This document shows, in pieces, positions 1-8,760 of a stretch of 64,000 nt of DNA. The translations under genes and the position numbers were made by a program. Below the pieces are notes generated by a model, which saw nothing but the letters and a program-made list of their open reading frames with translations, had not been told where the DNA came from and made no database searches. The stretch is from assembly GCA_023407575.1 (NCBI GenBank), contig JAEYLX010000018.1, forward strand, positions 62,001 through 126,000, written 5' to 3'. Numbering within the stretch: position 1 is the first letter of the stretch; every line of letters starts with the position of its first letter. Origin of the DNA: Bacillota bacterium. Its GTDB lineage: Bacteria; Bacillota; Clostridia; Lachnospirales; Lachnospiraceae.

Positions 1-164
1 ACAATAACGAGTCAAAAACCGAGCAGCCAGCTATTGCACCGAATATAACAATTAATTTTGGAGATGTTCATGAAACAGTTGATTTAGACGTAGTGGTTGA
101 GTATTTAAGAAAAATCCTCGTGGAAGAAATGGGTAAGACACCAGAAGGAGTATATTATGCGTAA
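1..164 (+). CDS. C-terminal end of phage tail tape measure protein (5' partial)
   Basis: The reading frame that enters the window at base 3 runs 53 codons to a TAA at 162-164. It ends with a segment rich in N, I and V (PNITINFGDVHE) followed by an amphipathic helix (VVVEYLRKILVEEM). The complete tape measure protein of module 2 ends the same way (PVNITGNTFVVRQ then an ANLINRAY helix), and both genes are followed by an XkdP-like LysM gene. That position and ending support a tape measure C-terminus. It overlaps the next gene by 8 bases. Most of the gene lies outside the window. Confidence 0.65.
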   Translation, partial: NNESKTEQPAIAPNITINFGDVHETVDLDVVVEYLRKILVEEMGKTPEGVYYA

Positions 165-801
165 ATACACAATATTTTTCAGTAATGATAAAGAAAACCT
201 AACCCTTCGTTTGCCCGTCAATCCTGAAGTATTACAAGTAAATATACAGCAAGAGGTTAGGAAGTTTGAGGTTCTAAAGCAGGGACAAGTAGCTGTTCCA
301 ACATTTATGCAACTAAGGGAGTTTGAATTTGATACAGAGTTGCCAAATTCAAGTTTACACTACATAGAAAAACCCGATGATTTCACTGCAGCAGATACGT
401 TTTTGGATACTATACAAAAATGGAGAGAAAGTCTTGAGCCAATTAGATTTATTGCAGGATATTGTGATGAGAAAAATAAGTTTAGTGGTAATGCGATTAA
501 TACCTTGGTTTTCATTCATAGTCTGTTACTAAGTGAAAAAGCAGGAGAAGAATCAGATAAATATGCATCCTTTAAGCTGATTGAATATAATCCGTATTCT
601 GTTAATAAAAAGAAGGTGGCTGAGATTAAGCCTTCCAGTACAGGCTTTTATATTGTTAAAAAAGGTGATTGTCTGTGGAATATTGCAAGGAAATATTATA
701 ACGATGGAACCAAATTTACAAAGATCTATAATGCCAACAAAAACATTATTAAAAATCCGAAATTAATCTATCCTGGTCAAAAGTTGGTGATTCCTAAATG
801 A
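157..801 (+). CDS. xkdP: XkdP-like tail protein with C-terminal LysM domain (module 1)
   Basis: This 214-residue protein has an N-terminal phage tail domain that begins by restating its own spatial frame (LRLPVNPEVLQV). It ends in one LysM domain at about residues 165-213 (FYIVKKGDCLWNIARKYY through PGQKLVIPK). In PBSX-type phages this protein follows the tape measure and joins tube tip to baseplate hub; the LysM may contact peptidoglycan on injection. The gene overlaps the upstream tape measure end and the downstream XkdQ-like gene by 4 bases, so translation is probably coupled. The module 2 counterpart is at 13358-13987. Confidence 0.85.
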   Translation: MRKYTIFFSNDKENLTLRLPVNPEVLQVNIQQEVRKFEVLKQGQVAVPTFMQLREFEFDTELPNSSLHYIEKPDDFTAADTFLDTIQKWRESLEPIRFIAGYCDEKNKFSGNAINTLVFIHSLLLSEKAGEESDKYASFKLIEYNPYSVNKKKVAEIKPSSTGFYIVKKGDCLWNIARKYYNDGTKFTKIYNANKNIIKNPKLIYPGQKLVIPK

Positions 802-1739
802 TAGAGTTTTTAGTTAAAATAAATAACCAATTATTTGATATGAGCCAGTTAGTCACTAAGATAAGATTCAAGGAATCACTTAATAATGGCTGCAGTACCC
901 TTGAGTTTAGTTATATTGACAAGGATTTAGAGATACCAAACGGTAGTGTTATAAGATTTAATTACAATTCAGTTAATTTGTTTTATGGTTATGTTTTTAG
1001 CATTAACAGGAATAAAGTAAATGAAATTAAAGTGACAGCTTATGATCAACTAAGATATTGCAAGGTAAAGGATTCGATTGTAGTTAAAGATGATACAGTG
1101 ACAACCTTAATTAAAAAAATGAGCAGCTGCTTTAATTTGAAAGTAGGTAAGCTAACCGATACGGAATACAAATTACCTACCGACATAGTGGAAAGTTCAA
1201 CATGGCTTGACATAATTTACGAAGGGTTAGAAAGTACGAAAAAGAATACCCAAAAGAAATATATTTTAAGAGACGAAAATGGTTCAATTTGCCTGCGTGA
1301 TTTGGAGGTATTAAAGTTGGATTTAATACTGGGAGACAAGAGTCTGGCTTATGATTTCAACTACGCAAAATCTATAGACAATGAGTTTTATAATTATATC
1401 AAAATAAGCGTTGGTGAAAATTCTAATTCCGAAGGAAAAATTGTTACAAAAAAAGATACAAAGTCCATTGAAAAATATGGTTTAATTCAATACTACGAGT
1501 CCATATATAATTCAAATACCTCCCAAGCCAATGCGAAAGCAGATAACTTATTAAAGACGTATAACAGGGAAAGAGAAACGCTTTCTTTAAGTTGTATAGG
1601 TGACATTAGAATAAGAGCTGGCAGCAGTTTTTTTGGGAAAATCGAAGATATAGATTATAACAATAGATTGATAGCAAAGTCAGTTAGTCATGAGTTTATA
1701 CCTACACATACTATGGAAGTTGAGGCGATGTTATGGTAA
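798..1739 (+). CDS. xkdQ: XkdQ-like baseplate hub protein (module 1)
   Basis: A 313-residue protein of the XkdQ/YqbQ family, the gpD/gp27-like hub of the contractile-tail baseplate. Its start overlaps the end of the XkdP-like gene (ATGATAG context). Residues near the N-terminus (FDMSQLVTKIRFKESLNNGC) match the layout of the module 2 homologue (FDISQMVQTVNWSGDDQQC). A later stretch, KYGLIQYYES, corresponds to SYGLMQSYLM there. It is 34 residues shorter than that copy, which has an extra basic C-terminal tail. Role inferred from family and order. Confidence 0.8.
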   Translation: MIEFLVKINNQLFDMSQLVTKIRFKESLNNGCSTLEFSYIDKDLEIPNGSVIRFNYNSVNLFYGYVFSINRNKVNEIKVTAYDQLRYCKVKDSIVVKDDTVTTLIKKMSSCFNLKVGKLTDTEYKLPTDIVESSTWLDIIYEGLESTKKNTQKKYILRDENGSICLRDLEVLKLDLILGDKSLAYDFNYAKSIDNEFYNYIKISVGENSNSEGKIVTKKDTKSIEKYGLIQYYESIYNSNTSQANAKADNLLKTYNRERETLSLSCIGDIRIRAGSSFFGKIEDIDYNNRLIAKSVSHEFIPTHTMEVEAMLW

Positions 1740-2047
1740 ATGAGATAAAAGAAATCATCAGGAATTATATGAATAATGCTAAGTTATGTAATTTTACAGT
1801 GGGCACAATTGTAGCCGGTGGAATAAGAATTAGTGATAAACTCACCATTCCCAAGGAACTTATTAAAGGAGATTTAATAAATTATGTACTGATAGGAGAT
1901 AAGGTCAGAGTAATTCGCAATCATGGGGGAAAAGAGTTTTATATCTTAGAGATAATAGATAAACCTTTTCCAACAAAGGGAGCCACGGTAGTCCTTTCTC
2001 TTGATGGAGTTAGCAGAGAATATAAAGTAGAGGATGTGAAACTATGA
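1733..2047 (+). CDS. XkdR-like baseplate protein, DUF2577-type (module 1)
   Basis: A 104-residue protein between the hub and the gp25-like gene, overlapping both neighbours. In PBSX this slot holds XkdR, a DUF2577 family member thought to be a small OB-fold spike or hub protein. The sequence has a central beta-rich part (NYVLIGDKVRVIRNHGGKEF) compatible with an OB fold. Similarity to the shorter module 2 protein at 15050 is limited to the pattern of a late 'GD+hxh' strand. Assigned mainly by position. Confidence 0.6.
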   Translation: MVNEIKEIIRNYMNNAKLCNFTVGTIVAGGIRISDKLTIPKELIKGDLINYVLIGDKVRVIRNHGGKEFYILEIIDKPFPTKGATVVLSLDGVSREYKVEDVKL

Positions 2048-2439
2048 TACCAGAAGCAAGCATTGACGGAACTATTTCAACCTCAGAAACAATACAACAG
2101 GCAAAGACCTATAAGATAATGGGTAATCGAATTCAGGGCTACATAGATGATAAGGAAGCATTGCAACAGGCGATATATAAAATGTTAAATACTGAAAAAT
2201 ACGAATATCCTATTTATGATTTCTCCTATGGCATAGAACTGGAAAACCTTATTGGGAAGGACCATCTGTTTGTTCAATTAGAACTTTCAAGGAGGATAAC
2301 AGAGTGTTTGCTAACGGATGAACGTATTGAAAAAGTAGAGAACTTTGCCTTTGATACGAGTGGAGACTCTATTATATGTAGCTTTGATGTAACGAGCATT
2401 TATGGACAAAGTACAATTAAAAAGGAGGTGACTATTTAA
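2044..2439 (+). CDS. xkdS: XkdS-like baseplate wedge protein, DUF2634 / gp25-like (module 1)
   Basis: A 131-residue protein of the XkdS/DUF2634 family, the gp25-like wedge component. The family core is visible as YPIYDFSYGIELENLIGKD at about residues 56-74. The module 2 homologue has YEIYTWDYGCEVESLIG in the same place. It overlaps the XkdR-like gene by 4 bases and ends one base into the XkdT start. An AAGGAGGTG for the next gene lies inside its 3' end. Confidence 0.82.
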   Translation: MIPEASIDGTISTSETIQQAKTYKIMGNRIQGYIDDKEALQQAIYKMLNTEKYEYPIYDFSYGIELENLIGKDHLFVQLELSRRITECLLTDERIEKVENFAFDTSGDSIICSFDVTSIYGQSTIKKEVTI

Positions 2440-3479
2440 TGTTTGAGGCAATGACTTATGAAAATATATTAGCTAGTATGTTAAGCAAAGTATCAAGTGA
2501 TATAGATAAAAGAGAAGGCTCAATCATTTATGATGCCTTAGCACCTTGCGCATTTCAATTAGCGCAAACATATTTTTCATTAAGCAACTACATAGATTTG
2601 TTTTTTGTTGATACAGCAGTAGGAGAATATCTGGATCGAAATGCAGCAGATTATGGTTTAAGTCGCAAAATTGCGACAAATGCGGTACGAAAAGTGACGA
2701 CTTCAGGTCCAGTTGCGATAGGGACACGATGGGGGTATAGCGATACTACCTACAAGATAACTGAACTAATCTCTACAAATGTTTATCAAGCAGTCTGTGA
2801 ACAAAGTGGTAAAGTCGGAAATTTATATTCAGGCATCTTAGATAACATTGATAATGTTACGGGAGTGGAGGCGACTCTTGCCGATATTGTTATTTCAGGT
2901 GAAGATGAAGAGCCAGATGAAGAGCTTCGTACAAGAATACAACAATATCTGAATGATCCGATACAGGATGGTAATGTCGCCCAGTATAGAAAGTGGGCTA
3001 CAGAATATGATGGTATTGGTACAGCAAAAGTATTTCCTCTTTGGAACGGCGGAAATACAGTTAAAATCGCAATTACAAATAGAGCATATCTTCCTGCAGA
3101 AACTGCACTGGTAAGCAAGTTTCAAGAATACATAGATCCAAATTCGGAGGGATTAGGAAATGGTGTTGCACCGATTGGAAGCAAGGTTACAGTTACCGGA
3201 GGAATAGCGAAACCCATTCATGTTACAGCAAATGTCATACTTGCAGAAGGCTATCTTGAAGCAGAAGGAGCAGAAGAGGCTATAGTTAAATATCTGGCGT
3301 CCACCGTTTATGAGAAAAACAGTGTGAGTTATATGCGCGTCGGTAGTATATTACTAGACTGTCCAAGCATAACCGAAATTAACGGACTTACGGTAAATGG
3401 AACATCACAGGATGTAATTTTATCAGGTGAAGATATACCTGTGCTTGGCAGCCTTAATTTAACGGTGGTGACGGTATGA
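2439..3479 (+). CDS. xkdT: XkdT-like baseplate J protein (module 1)
   Basis: A 346-residue baseplate J / gp47-like protein, the wedge component that connects the hub to the fibre network. Conserved signals are an early acidic helix with DKREGSIIYDAL, the patch LDRNAADYGLSRK, and the strong block GIGTAKVFPLWNGGNTVKI around residues 190-210. The module 2 protein repeats this as GIGEAKVFPLWNGPGTVKV. Family length is about 350 residues, so it looks intact. A good ribosome binding site (AAGGAGGTG, about 8 bases before the ATG) and a one-base stop/start overlap mark the start. Confidence 0.88.
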   Translation: MFEAMTYENILASMLSKVSSDIDKREGSIIYDALAPCAFQLAQTYFSLSNYIDLFFVDTAVGEYLDRNAADYGLSRKIATNAVRKVTTSGPVAIGTRWGYSDTTYKITELISTNVYQAVCEQSGKVGNLYSGILDNIDNVTGVEATLADIVISGEDEEPDEELRTRIQQYLNDPIQDGNVAQYRKWATEYDGIGTAKVFPLWNGGNTVKIAITNRAYLPAETALVSKFQEYIDPNSEGLGNGVAPIGSKVTVTGGIAKPIHVTANVILAEGYLEAEGAEEAIVKYLASTVYEKNSVSYMRVGSILLDCPSITEINGLTVNGTSQDVILSGEDIPVLGSLNLTVVTV

Positions 3480-4267
3480 TAGATTATATTCGATACATAC
3501 TGGAGGGCAAAAGCTATCATTTAATAGACAACGGAGATGGTACCTGGAGCAAAGAGGTTGGCACCCCAGAAGTAGGGGGAAATTATTCTCTGACCTTTGA
3601 AGTAAGTGAAGCAGGGGTAGTTTCTAAAATAGATAGTTCCGACAGTAGATATGAAACTTACTTAAGTATAATTGAAGATAGTGAACGATGGGTAGATTTA
3701 ATTAATGATATACCTGATTTTTTGCAGGATATACTAGAGTTTAATGTAATATTTGATATTGAGAATCCAGTGATTAATAAGCTTCATTTTGATACAGAAA
3801 AAGTTAAAAATGAAATGTTTATCACAAGTGCTTCAAATGATTCCATAACAAGACTAGAAAAATTCCTGCGAATAAAAGGTCAGGGAACCCTAGAGCAGCG
3901 AAAAAGTTATTTAATTTCTTTGTTACAAAAAGGTAAGAAGTTAAACGAACAGAAAATTAAAAATATTGCAAATACCATAACTGGTTCGGATTGTATTATT
4001 ACCTTTTACGGAGCGGATGATTTAGATAATCCTGAGGAAGGTTTTGGGTTGGTTAAAGTTCAGGTTTTGAGTCCAGATAATAATAAAGACTATAGATACG
4101 AAGATATTGCTAGAGCCTTGAAAATATTGGTACCAGGTCATATTAAGCTACTTGTAATCAAGTACTACTCAACTTGGTCAGATATTACATCAGAATATAG
4201 TAGTTGGTCAGCAATTAAAGGAGCTGGAAATTGGCAAACAGTTAAAGATTATGTGCCATTCTCTTAA
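3476..4267 (+). CDS. xkdU: XkdU-like baseplate protein with extra N-terminal domain (module 1)
   Basis: A 263-residue protein in the XkdU (DUF2313, YmfQ/gpI) slot directly after XkdT. The C-terminal 150 residues carry the expected plan: a stretch about rigid hierarchy (ITRLEKFLRIKGQGTLEQRK), a short alpha/beta domain and a WSDI...WSAIK tail. The first 75 or so residues (ILEGKSYHLIDNGDGTWSKE onward) are absent from the 203-residue module 2 homologue and look like a small beta-sandwich or fibre-binding addition. The assignment rests on position and the C-terminal part. Confidence 0.65.
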   Translation: MIDYIRYILEGKSYHLIDNGDGTWSKEVGTPEVGGNYSLTFEVSEAGVVSKIDSSDSRYETYLSIIEDSERWVDLINDIPDFLQDILEFNVIFDIENPVINKLHFDTEKVKNEMFITSASNDSITRLEKFLRIKGQGTLEQRKSYLISLLQKGKKLNEQKIKNIANTITGSDCIITFYGADDLDNPEEGFGLVKVQVLSPDNNKDYRYEDIARALKILVPGHIKLLVIKYYSTWSDITSEYSSWSAIKGAGNWQTVKDYVPFS

Positions 4268-4431
4268 TTTACATGAATTATTAATTAGTACTTGTAGGAA
4301 GTGTAGTTACTATGGGGATATACAGTAATTCGAGACATACTTATAACAGTAATTAAAAAATGAGCAACGGGGAATAAATTGATTTTCAGATATGAATTAA
4401 TTGAGAAACAAAAAGAAAGAAAGGTGATTAA

Positions 4432-6543
4432 ATGAAAATAACAAATAATTTAGGCCTTAAAAAAATAGAACTAACGGACAGCCCGCCAGATATAACCGTC
4501 CAGGATTCTAACTGGGATTTGATCGATGAAACCTTAAAAGAACATGAGGATGCAATTGGGCAAGTTAATTCACAGTTGGCTACGACAGGGAAAGCCGAAA
4601 AAGTAGGAGGTACAGCTTCAGCAATCACCTTAAGTGCTGTAACTCTTAAAGATGGCAGTATTAAAACCTTTATCGCAAAGGCAGACAACAACGCAGTAGC
4701 CACTACAATAAATGGTAAGCCATTATATAAGCCTAATACCACAACAGCACCGAAGCTTAAAGCTAACACCGCTGTAACAGTATGGTATGACCTTACTGGT
4801 GATTGTTTTTTTATCAAAGCTAGTGCAGGAGGAGGCACCGCTTTACCAAGTGATGTACTAGCACCTAAGACCTTCAGTAATGACGATAATTCCGAAATTA
4901 TCGGTACAATACCTTCAAAAGCGGCTGCAACTTATACACCGAGTACCACCGAACAAGAAATTGCATCCGGACAGTATCTAAGTGGTAAGCAGACAATTAA
5001 GGGAGATGCAAAATTACTACCTGCTAATATTGCAAAAGGTACAACTATTTTTAATGTTACTGGAACACTTGATATAAGACAACTTAATTTTCCCCTATCT
5101 ATCCAAGACACAACGCCTACGCCAGTAAGAACGGGTCATATATGGGTCAAGTCAGCTACGCTTGCAGCACAAATTACAAAGGTAAAAATATTGGAATCTC
5201 TTAACGCCGGAGAAACAGACGGAACGCTAATGTTTATCGTGGGGGATTTAGCTAACCACATTATATCATTCAGTAATACCATTACACCTACAGATGGAAG
5301 TAATGATAAAACGGTTAGTATGGCAAATACAACCGATAGTTCTAAAACATGGGATGTTATGTATAAGACAGGAAGTGTTGCTTCAAGTTTTAAAATTCAG
5401 ACACCTATAGCTTATAGTAAAGTAGGTGGAGTATTAGACATAGAAACGACATATTTTTATAATGGTTCAAGTTGGGTACAACTCTGTCAAAAAGGCACTT
5501 ATGCAATTACTGCCCCTATAAGTAATTATGCATCAAAAGTCTATAACAAGTTGAATGACGCCCTTACAATAAATACATCTATAACTGGTACAGGTACGTT
5601 TGGAGAGGGAACTGGAAGTACTGGTAATTGCACCAGTGTAAGTTCATCTGTTTCAAATGATGGGACATATTTTATACACGGATTTACGCTATTTAAACGA
5701 ATTGGTGATGTGTATAGTGCTTATTATACCTTTACAGGCACAACTTATAGTGGTTATACAGTTTATGTAAAAGCTATAAAGGTTACAACGAATGGGAACA
5801 GATTTTTTGTAGCGTATGTCTATTACGATGGTTCTGGTCAAAATTATTACTTAGCCTCTTTTATTGATAATGGCACTACATTAGTCCAAGAATACATAAG
5901 CGCTGTGATATCCACCAGTGTTACGGGTTCTGGTCATACTCATACATTTGATTGTAATATGGATGGAACAATTGTTGCTTATACCTACCCTACAACTACA
6001 ACTAACAACGGTTGGACTACAAGATTATTTTATTTAAGTGGAGGCACATATGCATCAGGTTCAGCTATCCAAATGTCTAGTACACCTAGTATGTGTTTTA
6101 ACCCCTATGGAAATCAGTTTGCAATACATTATACAACCTATAATGGTTCGTCAACAAGTTATTATACTTATATATATGACACTGCACTTTCGGCAACAAC
6201 CCTTACTAATCTACGTCAAATGACAGGGTATCAAACATCATTCTATATAAAAGGATTTCATCCAAGCGGGTATGTACTTATTTGGCATTCAACAAATTCA
6301 ACAACTCGATATTCCTATAATATAAGCACATCGACACTATCAGTACAAGTATTTCCGTCGACAGTATCATCCACATATACAAAGATATATTTTAGTGTAG
6401 ATGGTACAAGGTGCATAATAAACGACAGTGGAACAACTTATTACTATTATTCAGTCAGTTTATCTGGGGATGTATTTACCTTTACACAATTAAGTACAGG
6501 AATTACTACTTATTATGGACATTGCTATATAATACCAAAATAA
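4432..6543 (+). CDS. Phage tail fibre / receptor-binding protein (module 1)
   Basis: A 703-residue fibre. Residues 1-40 are a short attachment segment with NNLGLKKIEL and WDLIDETLKEHEDAI. Residues 55-130 form a domain nearly shared with the module 2 fibre (TAVTVWYDLTGDCFFIKASA). A repeat follows with ATYTPSTTEQEIASGQYLSG and GKQTIKGDAKLL. The C-terminal 300 residues are rich in S, T, Y and G. They hold about five segments spaced 50-60 residues apart that start with NDG, MDG, NPYG, HPSG or VDG, as in beta-propeller or WD-like blades. Inferred role: recognition of the target cell surface. A ribosome binding site (AAAGGTG) precedes the ATG. Confidence 0.85.
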   Translation: MKITNNLGLKKIELTDSPPDITVQDSNWDLIDETLKEHEDAIGQVNSQLATTGKAEKVGGTASAITLSAVTLKDGSIKTFIAKADNNAVATTINGKPLYKPNTTTAPKLKANTAVTVWYDLTGDCFFIKASAGGGTALPSDVLAPKTFSNDDNSEIIGTIPSKAAATYTPSTTEQEIASGQYLSGKQTIKGDAKLLPANIAKGTTIFNVTGTLDIRQLNFPLSIQDTTPTPVRTGHIWVKSATLAAQITKVKILESLNAGETDGTLMFIVGDLANHIISFSNTITPTDGSNDKTVSMANTTDSSKTWDVMYKTGSVASSFKIQTPIAYSKVGGVLDIETTYFYNGSSWVQLCQKGTYAITAPISNYASKVYNKLNDALTINTSITGTGTFGEGTGSTGNCTSVSSSVSNDGTYFIHGFTLFKRIGDVYSAYYTFTGTTYSGYTVYVKAIKVTTNGNRFFVAYVYYDGSGQNYYLASFIDNGTTLVQEYISAVISTSVTGSGHTHTFDCNMDGTIVAYTYPTTTTNNGWTTRLFYLSGGTYASGSAIQMSSTPSMCFNPYGNQFAIHYTTYNGSSTSYYTYIYDTALSATTLTNLRQMTGYQTSFYIKGFHPSGYVLIWHSTNSTTRYSYNISTSTLSVQVFPSTVSSTYTKIYFSVDGTRCIINDSGTTYYYYSVSLSGDVFTFTQLSTGITTYYGHCYIIPK

Positions 6544-6559
6544 TAAAAGGAGGTAACCA

Positions 6560-6844
6560 ATGTATTATAGATATGAAATAGTAAACGGAATTTATAAATT
6601 ATCAGAAAAAAGCGAAACTTTACTAGAGGGAGAAAACGTTGTGTCATGTGACGAAGATATTGACTTGCAGCTCTTTGATGTAACTGTTGGATGGATACAA
6701 GATGGTGTTATGCTAAGACACACAAAGAAAATTAAGAGTGACGAAGCAGTAGCTCGCAGACTGTCAGAGATAGATCAAAGACAAGTTGAGGTAGAGCTGG
6801 AGACAGATTTCAGGTTGTCAATGCTAGAGCTTGGATTAGCATAG
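6560..6844 (+). CDS. Small fibre-associated phage protein (module 1)
   Basis: A 94-residue protein directly after the fibre with an AAAGGAGGT site. It is clearly homologous to the 93-residue protein at 22037-22318. Shared features are an acidic middle (DEDIDLQLFDVTVGWI against DHDFDIQLYDVTVGLI) and a C-terminal 'DFRLSMLEL' motif. The slot equals xkdW in PBSX, but I do not recognise the family. A fibre chaperone or baseplate-fibre adaptor role is a guess from position. Confidence 0.7.
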   Translation: MYYRYEIVNGIYKLSEKSETLLEGENVVSCDEDIDLQLFDVTVGWIQDGVMLRHTKKIKSDEAVARRLSEIDQRQVEVELETDFRLSMLELGLA

Positions 6845-6862
6845 GAAGGAGGGCGATAGGCT

Positions 6863-7012
6863 ATGAATACATACGAAAACATGAAAAAGGTTATTGCTGG
6901 TGGAAAGAAAACCGGAGAAGAATTGCTGACAATGTGCGATATATTTTTAATGAATAATCGAATTACACCAGAGCAGTACGCCGAACTAGTCAATCTAATT
7001 AATGAGCAATAG
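6863..7012 (+). CDS. xkdX: XkdX-like small phage protein (module 1)
   Basis: A 49-residue protein beginning MNTYENMKKVIAGGKKTGEE and ending with the XkdX signature of a helix, an 'MNNRIT' turn and 'Y.ELVNLIN'. The module 2 copy at 22337-22483 is about 70 percent identical, and the first 14 residues differ at only two positions. XkdX proteins lie at the end of the fibre cluster and have no established function. A ribosome binding site (AAGGAGGG) lies 9 bases ahead. Confidence 0.85.
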   Translation: MNTYENMKKVIAGGKKTGEELLTMCDIFLMNNRITPEQYAELVNLINEQ

Positions 7013-7625
7013 GTTACAACTGTGAACGATATAAATGATAGGTTTAGAACACAAATCACAATAGAACCTGCTATAATAGTAATATGGAAAACAATAACTT
7101 AGATATAGTACCTAATAAATTCAAGCATCCTCCGGGGTGCTTGAATTTATTACGACAAAAAATCTTACGATGTATAGAACTGGTTGCTCATTTCATAGTA
7201 ACAGCTTTACATCTCTTATTATAAACTTCTAACATTGATTGAGTTAAGAAACTGGGCATATAAAAACTTAAAGGATAGATAATAATGGGAGTAATAATTA
7301 ATTGTATAAAAGAACTTACATTATCCCAGTAATAGGAGTTGTGATTTTATATAGAAAATCTCAATGGTCTTTTTCCTGCTTAAAGACGTAAAAGAACAAG
7401 GACAGGTACCATATCAAGAGAAGGAATACTCGTAGAAAACCGTAGATATTGGAAAAAGGAATTCATGAATTTTAAAAGTTATTACAAGCATTAGGGTTAG
7501 TAAAGTTAATTAATTCAATTATGGATGAAATACATCAAAGCAAAGTATCCATCAAAAGAAGCAAGCTAACATTGCTTCAAATATAAAGAATCAACAGATA
7601 CAAGTTAAAGAAGGTGGAAAGATTC
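7013..7625 (+). other. Gene-poor junction between the two tail modules
   Basis: No open frame longer than about 20 codons with a ribosome binding site is present for 600 bases. A perfect 14-bp hairpin lies at 7113-7150. Short stretches such as 7375-7440 look like decayed coding DNA broken by stops, for example a 17-codon run KDVKEQGQVPYQEKEYS. In PBSX-type phages the lysis genes of module 1 or the terminase, portal and capsid genes of module 2 would be expected here, so this is probably a deletion scar. Confidence 0.6.
7113..7150 (+). terminator. Perfect 14-bp hairpin after module 1
   Basis: The arms AATAAATTCAAGCA (7113-7126) and TGCTTGAATTTATT (7137-7150) are perfect complements with a 10-base loop (TCCTCCGGGG). 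It lies 100 bases after XkdX and probably ends module 1 transcription, although only a weak T run follows. Confidence 0.6.
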
Positions 7626-7907
7626 ATGGATGTAAATGAATTAAAAAGTTATTTAAAGGTCACTGACAATGAGGAAAATGATTTAATCGAGGGACTCCAA
7701 AAAGCTGCTGAAGAGTTTTTGGCTAACGAAGGTGTACAAGTAAGTTACGACAGGAAGTTGTATTCCTTAGCTGTAAAACTATTAGTAGCACACTGGTATG
7801 ACAATAGGATGGTGCAAAGTGATAAACCGTATACGAATTTATCTTATAGCCTGGATGCTATTGTCCTGCAATTAAAAGGTTTACCGAATAATACGCCGAG
7901 TGCTTAG
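7626..7907 (+). CDS. Phage head-tail connector protein, gp6-like (module 2)
   Basis: A 93-residue, mainly helical protein of the gp6-like connector family. The pattern is an N-terminal MDVNELKSYLKVTDNEENDL followed by two helices and the motif LLVAHWYDNRM, typical of phage DNA-packaging connector proteins. The ATG at 7626 is chosen over a GTG at 7614 because AAGAAGGTGG lies just upstream and overlaps the GTG. It is the first gene of module 2. In a head-bearing phage it would follow the major capsid gene, which is missing here. Confidence 0.75.
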   Translation: MDVNELKSYLKVTDNEENDLIEGLQKAAEEFLANEGVQVSYDRKLYSLAVKLLVAHWYDNRMVQSDKPYTNLSYSLDAIVLQLKGLPNNTPSA

Positions 7908-7925
7908 CCACACCAAGGAGGAATT

Positions 7926-8519
7926 ATGAATGCAGGTAAATTAAAAGAAAAGATATCTATATTAACCCTTAACCAAAATGAAGATACCTATGTATGGACA
8001 CCAACAATTAGCCTGTGGGCAAAGGTGGAACAGCTAAGACGAGGCAATCTATTTTCAAAAGTTGGTGTGGGTGTTAAAACAATTAAGTTTACAATTCGTG
8101 ATATTGGTAATCTAACTCTGCATAATGCAATCAGCTGGCAAGGAAAACATTGCTTTATAATTGACATCAACACAATTGATAGCAGGTACTATGAGGTGAT
8201 AGCAGCACTTATAGACCCAAAGACTTGTAGAGTAGAGCGTACGGGAAATCCAAAATTCGATGACTTAAATCGACCATATTATGAGGAGACTTCAACAATA
8301 ATCTTTCCAGGATGTCTAATTCCTAAGAAGCAGGATTATATTCAAGGAAAACCAATGGCAGTATCAGAGATTAGATATCTTCTTATAACACACAAAGCTA
8401 TTGAGCTAAGAGCAGGAGACTTGGTAACCATTGAGAATGCTACATTTACAGTGGCAACCTCCCAAACGCTGAATGAATATAGTAATGAATATGAAATCAT
8501 AGCTAAGGGGGATGCCTAA
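7926..8519 (+). CDS. Phage head-tail adaptor protein (module 2)
   Basis: A 197-residue protein with an AAGGAGGAATT site. The first 100 residues match the head-tail joining family (MNAGKLKEKISILTLNQNED, then SLWAKVEQLRRG and an 'ISWQGKHCFII' strand). The second half repeats a similar beta plan (LRAGDLVTIENATFTVATSQ), so the gene may be a two-domain or internally duplicated adaptor, longer than the usual 100-120 residues. Its stop overlaps the next start. Confidence 0.65.
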   Translation: MNAGKLKEKISILTLNQNEDTYVWTPTISLWAKVEQLRRGNLFSKVGVGVKTIKFTIRDIGNLTLHNAISWQGKHCFIIDINTIDSRYYEVIAALIDPKTCRVERTGNPKFDDLNRPYYEETSTIIFPGCLIPKKQDYIQGKPMAVSEIRYLLITHKAIELRAGDLVTIENATFTVATSQTLNEYSNEYEIIAKGDA

Positions 8520-8758
8520 TGAAAAGTATTGACTTTTCAGAGTTGAAAGGCTTAGGTGAAGAGCTAAAGGCTTTAGCAAAAGAGGTTCCAAGAAAACGCC
8601 AGGCACTTCGCGATAAATTAGGCGATATGGAGAAGGACGTCAATGAGAAGTTAAACGACACCCGAACCAACAAAACAGCCATAAATGCTGCGGAATCTAA
8701 AGCACTAGCAAAGGTTGAAGATTACATTGATGAAATACTTCAGAAATTGGAGGGATAG
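8519..8758 (+). CDS. Small charged helical phage protein (module 2)
   Basis: A 79-residue protein, almost entirely predicted helix, rich in K, E and L (ELKGLGEELKALAKEVPRKR). It sits where HK97 gp10-like tail completion genes occur, but it is only about half that length and I see no firm family match. It may be a shortened gp10-like protein. Translation is coupled to the previous gene by a TAATG overlap, with GGGGGATG upstream. Confidence 0.55.
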   Translation: MKSIDFSELKGLGEELKALAKEVPRKRQALRDKLGDMEKDVNEKLNDTRTNKTAINAAESKALAKVEDYIDEILQKLEG

Positions 8759-8760
8759 AA

